Below are positions 33,391-47,735 of a DNA stretch of 64,000 nucleotides, in pieces. The DNA is from Eudromia elegans. Lineage: Eukaryota; Chordata; Aves; Tinamiformes; Tinamidae. Location of the stretch: assembly GCA_003342815.1 (NCBI GenBank), contig PTEX01000145.1:1828201-1892200 (forward strand). Reading direction: 5' to 3'. Under the pieces are notes generated by a model. That model was not told the origin of the DNA. It ran no database searches and saw only the letters and a program-made list of their open reading frames with translations. Numbering within the stretch: position 1 is the first letter of the stretch; each line of letters begins with the position of its first letter. The position numbers and the translations under genes were made by a program.

Positions 33391-34590
33391 GTTTGATGGT
33401 ATCTATTAATACAAAACATTTTACCTGTGAACATCTATATTTAAGCATCAGTAGTTAATTAAAAACATAATTCAAAGCTTCTTATTTCACACAGTATTCT
33501 TGTTTCAGAACACTTTTGAATACTCCTATGGAGATGAAATTATTTCAGAATTCATGAATCTGCAGTTGCCTAGTATTTAGTCACAATTTATACATATATA
33601 TATATATGTATGTATATGGGAGTGGAAAAATGTAACAATTTCTAGACAATCTTCCCTACTGCTGGTAACCTTTTACTTGAGCCTGTGATTTTTTTTCTGT
33701 ATTTACCAGAGATGGAGATGCACAAAGAGAGCAGATCATATGCATCTTGTCTGTATGGACCAGCTGACATGGTTACTCCTAAGCACTTTTTGTGCTTGAA
33801 GTAATTTTCACATTGCTTCTGGACTACTCCATTCATTCTTGAATTGTACAGAATTTCCCAGTATGCAGCCTCATAGCTGGGCTCTGAAGTAGGATAAGCC
33901 CCTTTGAAAGAGGCTAAAGGTGAAATTAACTTCTTGAATTTTTATGCACTAATAACTTCTTAGAGATCATCTGCTTATGAGTGCTTCACTTAGACGCATT
34001 CTGATGGGATCTCGGAGTTTTGAAGATTCTGTGAAAGATGGAAAGATCATGTCATCATTAGATAGACAACCAGAATAGATGCTTAGTGGCCAAGTTTCTG
34101 TTTATGTAGCCAGAGCAGAGGCATTCATGGATTCTGATCTAAAGATACAGTAGATGAACTGGTGGTTACACAATTATAAAATGTTATAACTAATTTAGGC
34201 AATACTTAAATATGTAAACAATAAAAATAATATTTTTCACAAGTCTTCTACTTGATGCTTTTAGGCTGGTTGCTATGATGAGCTGCTTAAAACACTGAGG
34301 AAATCCATCTTGAGTGTCCTTACAAACCTGATATGATACATGTTTGCAATACTTTATGCAGAAGCCTTACAGAAGCTACTAAGTCTGGAGGGGCTTGTTT
34401 TTCTAGTGGTTAAATGTGTGACTTGACTGTTACATGCTGAGTGCTCATCAAATAACTGAATAACGGACATCTAGTGATCTGTGATATTGGAAATGAACTT
34501 CCAAATTTTGAGACATAATCCATCCAGTGTCACTCTGCATGCTGAAAGCGAACATTAGAGGACCAAAGTAATAGCTATGACACACTTAAT
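33391..34590. other. Intergenic DNA just downstream of ARL8
   Basis: AT-rich non-coding sequence. It includes a perfect TA-rich palindrome at 33591-33610 (TACATATATA and its complement). No gene seen. Confidence 0.7.
33591..33610. repeat. 20-bp TA-rich palindrome
   Basis: TACATATATATATATATGTA is its own reverse complement. Probably an alternating purine-pyrimidine microsatellite. Confidence 0.9.
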
Positions 34591-37500
34591 TCTTGTTGGT
34601 CATGGTCTTTTGAGGTTGTTGAGCCATTGCAAAAGGCAATTGGAGTCATTCTGGGTAAACACAAGAGCCACGTCCATACACTCCTGACATCTTTCCTGCA
34701 GCTCTGGTTTTTGACAGTAATGCCTTATTATCCTTTCCACCTGCCAGCATGGCATGCAAGGCCATGTCTCCAGCATGGACCCTCCATATGGAATCCTCTG
34801 CATTGCTGCTTGGTGTGACCCACTCCAACCCCTTTGCTGGTTGGGTGTGGAGTAAGCCGCTCTTTGCTGACTGCTTGGAGCCCCAGTTTGGCAATATAGC
34901 CCTGGTGAGAAAACTGGCGCTGGCTTTTATCCTCCCCTTGTGTTTTTTCTCAATGCAATATTTCCTTAAGAGAGGACTGGGAAAAAAACCCAAAAACAAC
35001 TTTGTGTGGTACATGCCACTGAGTACGCAAGCTATGGACAACTTCTGGGGGGAACAGGTTAGGTTTCAGGTTGACTGAATGAATCTATGAATAAGAGATA
35101 GGAATAAATGACTTTGTTATTAAAAAATGTCCCATTATTAAGCATATGCTAAATTCTTTCCGTTCGTCCTGCTTTGTGACCTTGTATCAGAACCGCAGGC
35201 AACTCGGCACAGACACTGGCCTCGCTGTTGCCGTTTGAAACAGCCTGTTTCTCAAGAGCTTGCCTCCGAGCCATCTTTCGAAACGGGCTTAGCTGAAGAT
35301 GGGTGTTTGCTGTCACACTCGGTAGCAGTTCTAGGAAGACGAATTGCAGCTGTCAGCTCTGACATGCTATTTCTGAGACTGCACACGGGCATGGGAGTGA
35401 TGCAAAAGTTGAGGCTGCTCCAGGCGGAATCATCTCAAAGTTCCTTGGTCGTAAACTTTGTCCTGCAAACACCATCAGTGCAGGGAGTTTGCCCTTGCTG
35501 AGTCAGCGATACGTAGGGGTCCCATGCCTTGTAGAGGTGCCACCTCAGGTGTCTTTCAGAGGAGGGGCAGATGTGGAGGAGTGCAGAGTGACCAGCCTGC
35601 TCTCCCACATCTGCTGCTTGGTATGCCTGGAAAGCTCCCAGAGCAGCAGGGCAAGCCCTGGCTCTGCTGGGAGGCAGCGAGTGCCATGGCGCACTGGGCA
35701 GTCCTGGTGCCCAGAGGTGCAAGAGCCCTGCCCTGGATCAGTGTTGCTGTGACACCCACCCGTGCAAAGAGTTAGTTAGGAGAAGGGCAGAGTTGGGGTC
35801 TGGGTGACTGAGGAGTCAGCGCTAACCTGCAGGGTAGGCACAAGCGGTGTGCCCAGGAGCCGCCCATCTGTTCTACCTTCAGCACTTTGTATTGATCCTT
35901 TCTCGTGTTAGCAGTGATGTAATTTCCCTAACTGAAGTCAAGCCAGATTTTTACCAAATGCACTGTAGAACCTCGCACATTCAGTGCAGAGAGCAGTGAC
36001 GTCTACATAACATGTTCCTGAATAAGCCATTTGTAAAACAGTGGCACCTCGGCATCCTGAGCAGCATACTGAGCTGAAAGCCCTGGTTCTCTGCTTCTGG
36101 ATGGACTGTACAAACAAAACTGTCATGAGAATCTTGAGCAAATCCACAGAAAAAAACAAAAGGGTCTGTAGGACTGAGAAATATTTAAAAACTTGTGCCC
36201 TTGGCTGGCATCTTCAGCAAGGCCCGTCTGCTACTGCTGTGACGCACTCTGGTCTGTGCCACGCGCACACAGTGATCCTGCAAACCCCAAACGCAGCCTG
36301 GCCCAAACCCTAGACTCGTGGCTTAGAAAGGTGTGTGGGAGGTGGGGTATGGACTGGAGGATGATCTCTGGGCTGTGAGTTTTCGTCATTGTGCTTTCAA
36401 GGCCAGTCTTTACAGGACAGGCCCTTTCCCTATTGATGTGTTCTAATTAAATGCCTTCAAAGACATTTATATTTTACCTTTAAAGATGTTAGGGGTTGAC
36501 AGGATTCATAATGTCTCTCTGTCATCTTTTTGGAGGTCTGAGACCTAAGGCACTGGTGCCATCTTTCTTTGGATCTGTCAGTAAACCTGGTCCAAAGTCA
36601 GCATAGTTTAATAGCAGCAGTTTAACAACAGAAGCTATGAAGGGTGAACTATGAGAAGACAGGACATTACTTATGAGAAGGGATCATCTGTCATCATATG
36701 TGAAATGATGAAATGATGCATTTTATCCCTGGCAAAAGACTAAATGTGACCACTAGTCCAAGTCAAGCTATCCTTGCCATCCTCAAATCAGACTACAGGC
36801 ATAGACAGATAACTGACAGAAAACAGTATCCCAGGTCCTCAGAAAGTTGCAATCATCTTAAAGCTACCAAGGCACATGACAGAGAAAACTAATGCGTTTC
36901 TCCCAGTGCAGAACCTACTGAAATGGGATGGAGGAATCGCACTCAGCTCCCTCGTGCAAGATGCAAAGACGGTGAGATGAGATACAGATGACTAAAATAG
37001 GTGCTCTGCTGTCTGAAGTGTTCAGCAAAAGACTTTCCACATTATTGTGGCCTACTGGCCATTGAGCATTGCTGTCAGCCAGGAAGGAGGACATTCCTGC
37101 CTATCTAGGGTGGCCCCCTATCAAGATGCCATCTTTTCTTGGAACGTAGGCACAAGTCACTTGTCTATAGTTGATTTAACCTTTGCTCAGGAGCAATTCA
37201 GAACTAGCATCTTTCACATGGTAGGATTGTGAGAGAGACAGGTTCAGAGACAACAATGTTCAAGATAGGTCTGGGAAGATATGAGATTAATTATTGGGAT
37301 TTTGTTTTGTTGTTTTTTTTCAAAGATTGAATAGCTCTTGTTCCACTTCTGTCTGAATGCAACTTATTCCTGGTAGAATAGACATAGTCCACATAGTCTT
37401 CCTCTAAAAGGGGCATAAAGTTATCCCTTGATGGCTTCAACTGTTCTGACTTTTGTTTCTGGTGTCATCTTGGATTGGGAACATTGGGACATTTCTATGT

Positions 37501-38750
37501 GGGTTTTTCAGGGTCATGGTGGCTCTTGCCAATATCTAGCATATGAGGAACTTTGAACTGAAGGAAAGCGGCGGGAGTGTGTTTAATAGATTGATTGCTG
37601 GGGCTAAGGTAAGCATCAGGCAATGGCAGGGTCTATGTACTGCGCAGAATGTACCGCACCCCAAGCCCCATTTCTCAGCCTTTTCTCTAACTGTGTGATG
37701 GTGGCCAGCATACTGGCTCTGTCAAAAGCTGCTCTCTTGCCTTTCCAGCTGTGGCTGTGGAGCTGGCCCTGTCTGGCTGGTAGGAAAGGGAAGAAAGCTG
37801 ATGCCATCATAGCCATATCACAGCGAAGAGGATTGGGGTCAGATAGGCAGTCCTGGCTCAGGACTTCGTAAGAATGATCTCAAGCCTGCTGTCTTGAAAA
37901 GACAAAGGACCAAACGACATGCAGCTCGCTCTGGCTTTCTGGGTACCTGGTCTATGCCTGAGAGAGGGAAAAGGAGCAAAGTGAGGAAAGGTCTGGCCTT
38001 GGAGTGAAGTGAGCGTCCATTTTTTTTGTGAGAAACTGCAGTATTTCTGATAGGCTCCAGTTGCTGGAATGGGAGCACAGGCAGGCTGGTAAAGGAGGCA
38101 CCTGAGATCACCACATCCATCAGAAAGATTTTGCAAAAGCACATTTTTAAGAGGGCGGGCCTGCAGTATTTAGGCATTAAATGGTAGAAGCTCTTTCTTG
38201 GATCATGGGTTGGTGGACTTGGCCTCTCTGAAGGAGAGTGTATGAGATGCATTTTGGTGCTTGCACTGAAAGGCGTTCAGAAGGATTAACCACCTCTTCA
38301 AAGGCTGTTACTAGGATTTTCACAATGCCTCTCCAAGGCCAAGATAGTGTGGATAGGATAGGGGGCCTAGTAGCCCTCAAAGATTTCTTTGAGTATCTAA
38401 GACCCTGTTCTGAAAACTGTTGCTCCGAATGATTCTGCTTTTCATGTGTTGTGCTGTGCTGTCTAGTCAATGCTGGGCTAGAATTGGAGCCCTGCACTCA
38501 GGAGCTGGAGAAAGAGGTGATTTCTCTGTCGTGTCTGAACACTTAATCCTTGCTACCAGAGACAACTCATCCCTAGAGCTCACAGACATACGCTTAGAAA
38601 ATGCTTTTGTTTTTTGACAGTGAATGGGCCAGATTGCACCTGGTGCACATAATTTTACAAAATGGTCCCCAAGGAAGGTAGCTCATCTGCCTTCCATTTT
38701 CACATTTTCAAAAATTGAAGCACTATGATATACCTATGTAGGCAATATTC
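34591..38750. other. Intergenic DNA with a GC-richer patch
   Basis: No supported gene. The part from about 35160 to 36330 is richer in GC and CpG than its surroundings and has many short overlapping open frames, as expected from base composition. Minus-strand frames at 34600-35041 show a faint GDMALHAML string like an ankyrin repeat, but in two frames and without a second repeat. Two MAF/AP-1-like motifs lie at 35496-35507 and 35805-35818. Confidence 0.6.
35496..35507. promoter_or_regulatory. Candidate MAF recognition element
   Basis: TGCTGAGTCAGC is a perfect palindromic T-MARE core. A related inverted pair, TGACT-GAGG-AGTCA, lies at 35805-35818. Both fall in the GC-richer patch about 2.5 kb downstream of the ARL8 3' end. 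Enhancer function is only inferred. Confidence 0.35.
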
Positions 38751-38773
38751 TTTTTTTTTTTTTTTTTTTTTTT
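38751..38773. repeat. Poly-T tract (23 T)
   Basis: 23 T followed directly by CAGG, so it looks like a strong splice acceptor; a GTAAGT follows 32 bases later (38809-38814). May simply be a retroposon tail in reverse orientation. Confidence 0.9.
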
Positions 38774-38808
38774 CAGGAACAAGATATTTTCAATGAGGTG
38801 CACTTAAA

Positions 38809-41800
38809 GTAAGTGGGTTTGTTAAGCAGCATTGCCTCTTTGCTCGTTGTTATCTATAGATGGCGTGGAAAGTGTTTTCACTGAAGTGAAAAACAAGTCA
38901 ATACATTTCCCTAATCCATCCTTCAACGTAAAAGCAGGCACAAGCACTGCTGGTACTTAAAGATTATCTATCAATTAAACGACAAGGAATGCAAGATAGC
39001 AGCATGTCACTTGTTTTGGACATACTGAGCAGTATATTCAAATAGGACCAAGAATCTTGTTAGAGAGGTTGAAGAATAAATCAAATCAAATTGCCCATTA
39101 TAATTTTAATAACCACGTGAAGACCTCCTGAGAGGAAGGGATCTCTAAGCAAGGATTTCCATGTTGTGAGCTATGGAGAGCTGTCCTCGAATCTGAGTAG
39201 ATCCCAGTGCAGTCAGGACTGTTCGCATGGCCTCTTATACCTTCCTTCAGCTGCTTTCTGCTTCCCTATTCTTAAGACAGTAGCACTTCAATTTTTAAGA
39301 CTCCCAAGAAGCTGCTGGGCTGTATTTTGTTCTTGACATATGTGATGAAGTGTGATGGAAAAATATGGTGTGTCTACTCTTCTTCATAGCCTTGCTCACA
39401 TAGGAATCCATAAATCTTGGGGATGAAGAGTTTTTAACAGAGTAAAGTGATTCTTCTGTATGCAGAAAAACATCTTTCCAGTTAAAGAAGAAATGATCCG
39501 ATGTCTCTTCAATTCAGAATCATACAAAGCTTTACATATTAATGCATGATACATTTTGGTGCCAAGAACACGAGAATCTAATTTTGTTAGTTTTGCTTGT
39601 GAGGAAGTCAGATATTACAAACTGGCAGTGGACCTTTTAACAGTTTTATTATCTCAACTCCTACCTCTTTGACTCCATATAGCATTCCTTTCACTCAGAT
39701 TTTTTTCAGTTTATGCCCTAGCCTGTACTGATTTTCTGTAATTTTATTAATTGTGAGTTTCAACCCTGGGGTTTAACAGGGGTTTGCGCTCTGAGCTGCC
39801 ACTTCTGTAGATGCATTACATGAATATATATATTTTATGTTTCACACACATATAGCATAAAATACCTGTATTTGGAGATTCTTTTCACTTTATAGGTGAT
39901 GATTCAAATATATGATTATTATCCTTAAGTGGCTGGCATTTGCCCACAATAATCAGAAAATGCACATGGCATGTAGATATCATCCATGTAGCTTGTAATA
40001 TCTTAGTTCTATTTGTTGTACAATCTGGGAAGCCAAACTACCTTATTGCAAAATGTTAAGGTGAGTATACTTACTCAGGCTTGGACATAAACAAAGCATA
40101 TGCGTTTCTGTGCATTGGAAGAAGCAGTCAAGGAATATGTTCTTAACTTGTTAACTTGACCTTCTCAAGTCCTCTTCATTCTTCTCTCTCCTATAGCTGG
40201 AAAGTCCTAAAGTAATTTTTCATGCATTTGACAAGGCATTCTTACATGCTTCATTTGCATCCATTACACACACACAAAAATTCAGATCTGAATTGCTTAT
40301 AAATGCAGATAGAATTGTATCCTTAATATTTCAAGAAAGCAACATTCTGCAAAGACTGAATAGAACCATGTTCCAGAATGAACCATTCTTTCTAGAAAAA
40401 AAAAATAGGTTTATAGAGTGGAGGAAGAGTATTCAATACATTATATTTTAAACATACTGGTAAAGAGATGTATTTATTAATCTTATATACATACAGGCTC
40501 CTGAGTATTTGTTGGAAGTCAAATTATTGACATTAGTATGGCTGTGAATTCCCTTTTTGCCTTTATATTTATATGAACATCATGATGTATTTTAAAAATG
40601 AGTTTATATGTCTCTGTGAAAATGGAAAACTAAAGGATTTGGGAACCAAGGAAGATTTTATTAAATGGGAGAGATTATCCTTCAGAGGGGCTTTGTTTTT
40701 CTAAGGATTTTCTTATTGATATGTGTTAATTGGTTTTCCTTGATAATAAAGTCAAATCTGTCACAGTGCCTTACTTGTATCAAAACAATGTTCAAAGCTG
40801 TAGTTCAGTCTCTGCTGAAATTACTATAAAAGAGGGAAAAGCTATCAAAATAACACTGCAGTGCCTGAACTTTTGGAAAACTGCTAATTAAATCTATCAA
40901 AATAACCATTCAGTATTTTGAGAAACTAGACTCAGAAATCAGATGTAAGAAGTATAAGCATCAGATCTTCTGCATTTGCTGACGTTACACTAATAAATCA
41001 AAACATTAGCATATCAATGTCTTTAAAACAGGAGATGAAAGATTAGAGTTCAGCAAGAGGCAATTTCACAGTGATGCAATGAAATGTATCAATATTTATG
41101 TTGAATAGTTTTAATTACATTTAATTGTTATACTTTGGGTCTTTAACACAAGAATTTTAATGGAGACAGTAAAATCTTTGCTATTATTTCTAATATAATA
41201 AAACCCAATGCCTCATGCTGAGCATTGATCAAGGAAGCTACACTGAAGTCGATGGAGTCAGACCTACCCTATCTGGGGCTCAAATGCTTTGTTTCGTGTG
41301 AAGTGCAGCCAGTCTGGTCTATCGGGTAACGTAAGCAGAGCAACATGATGTGCAAAGGCTCGAGTGAGGAAATGGCACCTTTTGGGGAGGGGAACCAGAG
41401 GTCATCCGTGCTGGCTGGGATTTGCCTGTCCAGGGGCTAATGAAAGCTGACAGATTACTCCTTGGGGAAAAACATCTCCTCCCAAACATAACAACCATGA
41501 AAATGAATATGATACACAAAGGGGCAGATGATTTAAGTGACTGTTTCCCTGTTCCCTATTCCGTGCTTTTCTCTAATGTTCCTCATTTGTTTGCCTCACC
41601 TACTGCTGCCTGCCCTTCCTCTGATGCTCCTGGTGTATGCCAAGGCCTCCATTGACGCTGGGACACATGTTTGCCTCTTTCCAGCCTCTAATTCACCATC
41701 CTCACTGAGGTTTTCCTCATTGCTGTTGTGCTGCTGCTGCTGAGCAAGCCCTTCCCCCAGCTCATGCCTCCACCTCTCCACCAGGACTTGTGCCCTCGTG

Positions 41801-44800
41801 GCAGAGGTGGTAGCGTGGGCAGCAGCTGTGCGTCTGCACCGCTGCGGATCATAACCTCTGTACCGAGTTCAACAGAAATGGATGGCGACTCAAGTCGATA
41901 CGGGCTGCGAAGTAACTGAGCCACGGGCGTGCTGTTTGCACTCCTGCCTTCCCTGCTAACCCCTGGTTGACAGAGCAAAATCTGACAGAAAAGGTGAGTC
42001 ACGGCCAGTCTGTTGAGGCTTCAGCCCAGGCCCATGGACATCAGCGAAAAATTCTTCCTATTTTTAATGGAAACAGGACAACGGATCTGAATCCTCTGTA
42101 ACGCTCAATTCTACTGTGACATTTACGAAAAATAAAGACATCTGTTTGAGCAAAGCATAAATCAAACCCGTCATTTCTGTTCCACTGTACTACACACAAA
42201 GCTCTGCTGAGAAATTATGTGATTACCTTTCTCTACTTCCATCTTCCCCCTCAGTGTCCTTCCCCATCATCTTCATTCCATTGCCTCTGAAATAAGATTC
42301 AAGCTCTTTAGAATAGGGTCCAGGGCTTTTAATTTAGAGTGCAAGATACTAGCATTTTTAAATGTTGTGAGATGATGAATATGTCACAACAAAGTTTCTA
42401 CTGTTTTGGGTAGAGTAATTAATTCTAGAACCTTTTCCTTCCTTTTTTTTATTTCCTGGGAATAGGGGTATCAACTGCTTCCCAAGTATGCCAGGCAATT
42501 GGCAACAAGCAGCCTGCTTGAGGAAGTGAGATGGACTGTGTCAGTCTCTGAAGATAACAATATTGAGCAAGGTCTGTTTGAGGAAATTAACAGAAGGGAG
42601 CAAAGGAGAGAAGAATTGACAATTGCCCCTCTCTTCCTCCAAGAGATGGTTTGGGAACAGCCCGACCCAAATGCACTACTGCTCCAGAGTGATTAGTTAC
42701 TGTGCTGTCTGTTCCCAGTCTAAAGCTGTGGACTCAGAATTTTATATATATGTACATAAAAATACATGTGTATATGTGAATATATACATAGTGTGATAGT
42801 TGAAGCCCGTTTGATTTGAACATTAGATAAAATATACTAATGAGTTTAAGCCTGAAGTCTGAGCATTTCATGGCTGAGTATGAAGAGCTTTTATGGTGAA
42901 AAACGTTAGAACTCGTTAACTTGCCAAGTGCTTGTAAGTATAGGATAGTTATTACAGATATAGGCTCATTTCATTTCTGAACGTTTGGTTTAGTATTTTG
43001 CAATTGCTTTTTATCTATTTTGTAGTTATCAACTAGATACTTGTATTTGCTTTCACCTTAGCCTACAATGAGATAAAGCTGTTTTTAAAGTCACTTTCAA
43101 ATGTCAAGGCACCCCTTCCCTGCATGTGTTACAACCTTGAAGTAGGAAGCTGAGAAACTTTACAAGTGCTTGACTCCGTAACACCCTGCTCCAAAGGGGG
43201 TTAAGAGTGATAGACATGTTTTAGTGTTAGCTGCACTGGCTGACTGAAAATTATTGGTGTGAAAGTCTGAGGGGCAGATTTGTCCTCCTTAGACCGACAG
43301 TGTGCAAGCAAGCTCTGTGACCTATAGCTGGATATGAGGAATGCATGTGAACTCCAAGAGTTCTTGGCGATCACCCGACTGGATGTTCAAGAAGGCTTGT
43401 TAAATCCACTAGTGCATAAACTTATATTGGTTTGTCCATATTCACAAAAGCACTGGGAATATGAAAATTAGTATAAGCATATGTTGCCATGGTCTGCAAT
43501 GAAGATCTCCAGAACCTTCCATGGACTTCTGTACTGGCTCTAGGGAAAGATCTCAGTTAAAACTATTGTAGGTGAGAAAAAGGTTATCTGTCTGCAGATA
43601 AATATGTCTTATTGTTGAATTCCCCAAACCTACATGATTTTATTCTTAAAAATAGAAACATTAATAATCTGTATGTGTGGAGTAACATTTACCAGGGTCC
43701 TTGGCAGGCCTGTTTCAATGGAAAAAAGCCCTAGAATCTGTCTACAGAATATGAAACCAAAACATGTACACATGCACATTGCCTGTGCTTTTTATATTCA
43801 GATAATCATCTGGTTTTGAAGGTTTCAGCAATGTGGCATTAGCTATTTTTTATATATTTTGGACTGTTATTTGACAGACCATGGAAATTATACACTTGAT
43901 TCCATCCTTTTCAACATATGATACTCCTTTAATATGTGTATAGCTTGGGGTTGATGTAGCCAAGCAGAACTGTTTTTTGTCAGTTGGAGAAATTTATTTT
44001 CATTGGCAATTAGAGAGATTTGTGTCATGCTCTATTTATTAAGCTGCTGGTCTAGATATTGCTAAAATAGATAGCTTTGGGCCAACAAGATTATATACCA
44101 ATGATATATTTTACCATTGATTTGCTCTAACTAGGGTTACACATACAGACAGAGGATCAAAGAAATTCAGCAGATTATTTTTTCCAGTCATAATGAAATG
44201 AAGTTTGCTTTGTAAGTCAACATACTGCTAGTTTCTTCCTTGTTAAAATTATTTTCAGCTCTCTGTCAGAAGCTGAATGTTTCAAAAAATGTAGAGCAAA
44301 GAAACTCTAAAGAAACTCTCCTGATAAATGCACTTTGCTAAAACTAGTAAGTGATGTAATACATGCCCTGTGCTCCTTTGAGCAGGTGAAAAATACAGTA
44401 AGATATTTAGATATACGCTTAGGTGCTAAGATTCAGTAGTAATGTAAAGCAAACTTCATCCTGCTTTTGATGGTGCAGTCAGCATTAAGGACAAATAATA
44501 TGGCTATATATTTGCAATGTGGAAGGGCTGAGTGGCAGAAAGATAAATAGGTTATACAGAATCATTCACTTGTTCTATTTGCCGCCAGCTGATGTACCTT
44601 CATCATTCTCCCCTGAGATTAATAGTGAGATTTGCCATTGCCTTTGTGCTTATGAAATACCCTGAGCTAAATTTCAGATACTCCAAGATAAATCTATTTA
44701 AAACAACATAAATCTTCAATAAGGCTTGGGGCTACTTACTTCTGCAGATTTTACTGGTCTCAGCTTGACAATTTATTAGACTGTATGCTGTGTCCACTGT

Positions 44801-47530
44801 CGCTCAGCAGATATTGGATGGACCAGCAGGTTTGCTGGAATGCTTCCTCTTTGATGAGAAGAATGGAACCAGCACCCCATAGTCCTGTGCTTATAATTTG
44901 GGAGAAATGGAAAAATCTGAACTCTTTGTAGTCTACAGAAAGTCTATTCCTGCTCTAACTGAACTGGATAAATTAGTGAAAACAAGGAACTTCTTTATTA
45001 GTTCCTCTTACTTCCTTGAAAATATTAGATTACTTTTTACAGATAATATAATAGTAGCTTTTAGGAAATGCCTGTATAAAATGGTAGTTGTGTCCTCTTG
45101 CAAAATTAACTCAGATCAGAAAATACTCCCCCCTCAAAAAAAAGGAAAAGGAAGAGCTTTCCGAAGAGCTGGCTTGATTTGCAGATTGGTAGCAACATGC
45201 AGAAGTTTTTTGGTGTAGGTTGTAATTGATTGTGAGACAGACCTTGTAGAGCAGCTACCAGGCAGGTTCTGCTGGTGCTTCGGGCAAAGTAGAATGAAGC
45301 AGCCCGTGGGTTTGGGATGAATCAATACTGTCTTTGCTCATGCTGTTTCAAAGAAAGCAGTTAATCTTTTAGTTAGAATGCTTTCATTATATTTTGGATA
45401 AACAGAAGTGAGTGTCCAGTATCTTTATTGCTGTTTTGCAGATTATAAACACAAGTGTATTCAAGTTATCTTTTAATCAGAAGCAACTTGGACAGGACTC
45501 ATTTTTTTTTTTAACTCCGTTGCTTTTTTAGAATTTCAGCTTCCTACCCCAGCATTTCATCTGTTTTTTCCCTTGACTACCCTCTGACAGCAGTAAACTC
45601 TGTAAATAGCTGTCAGACTACATGAGGATTTTAGAGGTCATGGGCACAGTGTTCTGGAGAGGTCTCCATCACTATGTGCGCGCAGGATGATTATGTTACA
45701 CACACAGAGTAATGTCCACTCAGATCCTTTGAGCATATGGTGCAGCAACAACTGTTTGCCTGCACAGATGGAGTGACGAGGGTGATTTATCTGTTCATGT
45801 GCAGTAGCCACCTCTGAGACACGCTATGGTCAGTCTAGCCTGGAAATATATGTAAGATGATAACTGGAATGAACAGGAATTCCAGTTCTGATTGATGAGT
45901 CTTGGCAATCATTCCAAACAGACAGTTAGCCCTATATTTAAAATAACATTAGCACTTTCTTATTTGCACATATACTATCTAGCATAACGGAGACCCAGAG
46001 TCATGCTGACAGCAATTAACATGATATAATAAATACATTTGTATTTTTATTATACATTTACATTGTACATTACAAGTGTACATTACATATACATTTTATT
46101 ACACATTTTTATTTTGTATTTTATATACAAAAAGCTAGTTTATCTATATGGTAATGCAAGTTATCTAATCATGGGAATCTGTCCTCAGTGCCTTCCTCTA
46201 CAAGTCTGTTCCTAAGAAACATTATTTTAATCAAGAAACTGAAAGAAGGAATTCAACTGTCCTAAAAGTGTCCTCGTCTGTTGCTTTAGTCATGTGTTTT
46301 TCATTTGTCTCTTATTGGCAGTCTCTCCTACAAGCTGAGAGATTTGCATTTCCTTTTGTTTCTATCAGAATAAAATGGAAAATATATGATTAGGAAAATG
46401 TTAATGTTAACTTAATATTAACTTAAATGATTATGATTTTTCATGTTAATGATATAACTATTTTGTAATTTTGTGAAGGTCAGTAAAATCTTGTAAGTTC
46501 CTCCTTAAATAGTGGTGTATTGTTGTAAGGAACCATTAAAACACTGTATTTTCTTTTTGTTACAAGAACTTTATATCAAAAGATATCACATTGTCCAAAA
46601 ACTAGAATTTTTGAATAAGGGAGCAGATTTATCTCTAGTGTGAGAGATGAACATTTTTAATTTTACTGTAAAGCTCCAGGCATTATAGACAGGCAGGTCC
46701 TGACTCTGCATAAATAACTGGAAAAGTACCTGCTGACTTCAATAATGGCAGAATTTCATCCACAACCTCTTTAATAACCTGTGTCAAAATGAGATCAATT
46801 CTTTGCTGTGGGTGGAAAGATGTGAAATTGTTCTAAAATTGAAAATGGACAAGTTGCCAATAGCTAAGAGACATCAGAGAATTTGAGAAGCTTCCATCTG
46901 GGAAACATTTTCAGTTATTCTTTCACAGTTATGAAAAAATATGTTTCCTGTTTTCTGCAGCTAATTAACTGGAAGAAAAAAAATCCTGTTGGGTATATCC
47001 AGTGATCAGGCTATGAGATAAAAGCAGCTAGTCTAGCAGCTACAGAAATATTACCAAAACTCTCCCTTTTATTGAAGTATCCTTATGCTCCCTTTTTTAT
47101 GAGTCTGGGATCTCCCATTTAATTGCTATTTAGAGTTAATTCATATCTTTTTATATATTATTATAGCAGGATATTTTATAAAATAGTTAAGCTTGCTTCT
47201 TCCTTGGTTTCTAATAACCTAAGCTCCAGCTCAGCAAATGCCATTTAAACTATTGTTATTTTTGCTAAATCTACGACACTTCCAATGTCTTTCACTCTGA
47301 ATACAAAGAAAGGAAGAGCCACAGAAAGTATCTGTTTCTGAGCTTCAGAAAAGAAAACTTCCACCATGAAGCACCATTAAAGACTCAAATGGTGATGAAG
47401 TACAGCCCTCCTTTCATCAGTTCCTCTTGGTCGGTAATGACTGAGGACAGTCGCCAGTCTGCCCAGGCCCCCTCATACCACACTGTAGGTGGCCATAGGA
47501 GTTGCTCAGTCTGTTGGAGATGCCTGGGAG
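38809..47530. other. Gene-free intergenic stretch
   Basis: About 8.7 kb of mostly AT-rich unique sequence with no supported coding region on either strand. Short open frames (41422-41655, 42499-42696, 44898-45218) have no family resemblance. A TA/TG-rich stretch lies at about 42741-42788, and an AT-rich stretch with repeated TACATT words at 46030-46130. Confidence 0.6.
46030..46130. repeat. AT-rich stretch with repeated TACATT words
   Basis: Irregular copies of TACATT and GTACATTACA with long T and A blocks. Parts are near-palindromic (TGTACATTACAAGTGTACA). Not a clean tandem repeat. Confidence 0.6.
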
Positions 47531-47532
47531 GT

Positions 47533-47735
47533 AGGTCTCTTAACAGTGAGGGTGACAGAGCCCTGGAACAGGCTGCCCAGAGAGGTGGTGGAGTCTCCTT
47601 CTCTGGAGATCTTCAAAACTCGCTTGGACACCACCCTGTGCCACATGCTCTAGGAGACCCTGCGTGTGCAGGGGGTTGGACTAGATGACCTCTGGAGGTC
47701 CCTTCCAACCTTAAGCATTCTGTGATTCTATGACT
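47533..47735 (+). mobile_element. CR1 LINE, 3' end fragment
   Basis: Sense CR1 3' untranslated region: GAGGGTGACAGAGCCCTGGA, AACAGGCTGCCCAGAGAGG, GGGTTGGACTAGATGACCTC, GGTCCCTTCCAACC and a tail close to ATTCTGTGATTCTATGA. Truncated at its 5' side. It is well preserved, so relatively young among the copies here. Confidence 0.95.

Noticed and set aside
34600-35041. Minus-strand frames with a GDMALHAML string, considered as an ankyrin-repeat gene or pseudogene
   Set aside because: Only one partial match, split between two frames, with no second repeat and no splice sites. Chance similarity is more likely.
42499-42696. Acidic 65-codon frame considered as an exon
   Set aside because: No family resemblance and no flanking splice-site pair that would extend it; likely chance.
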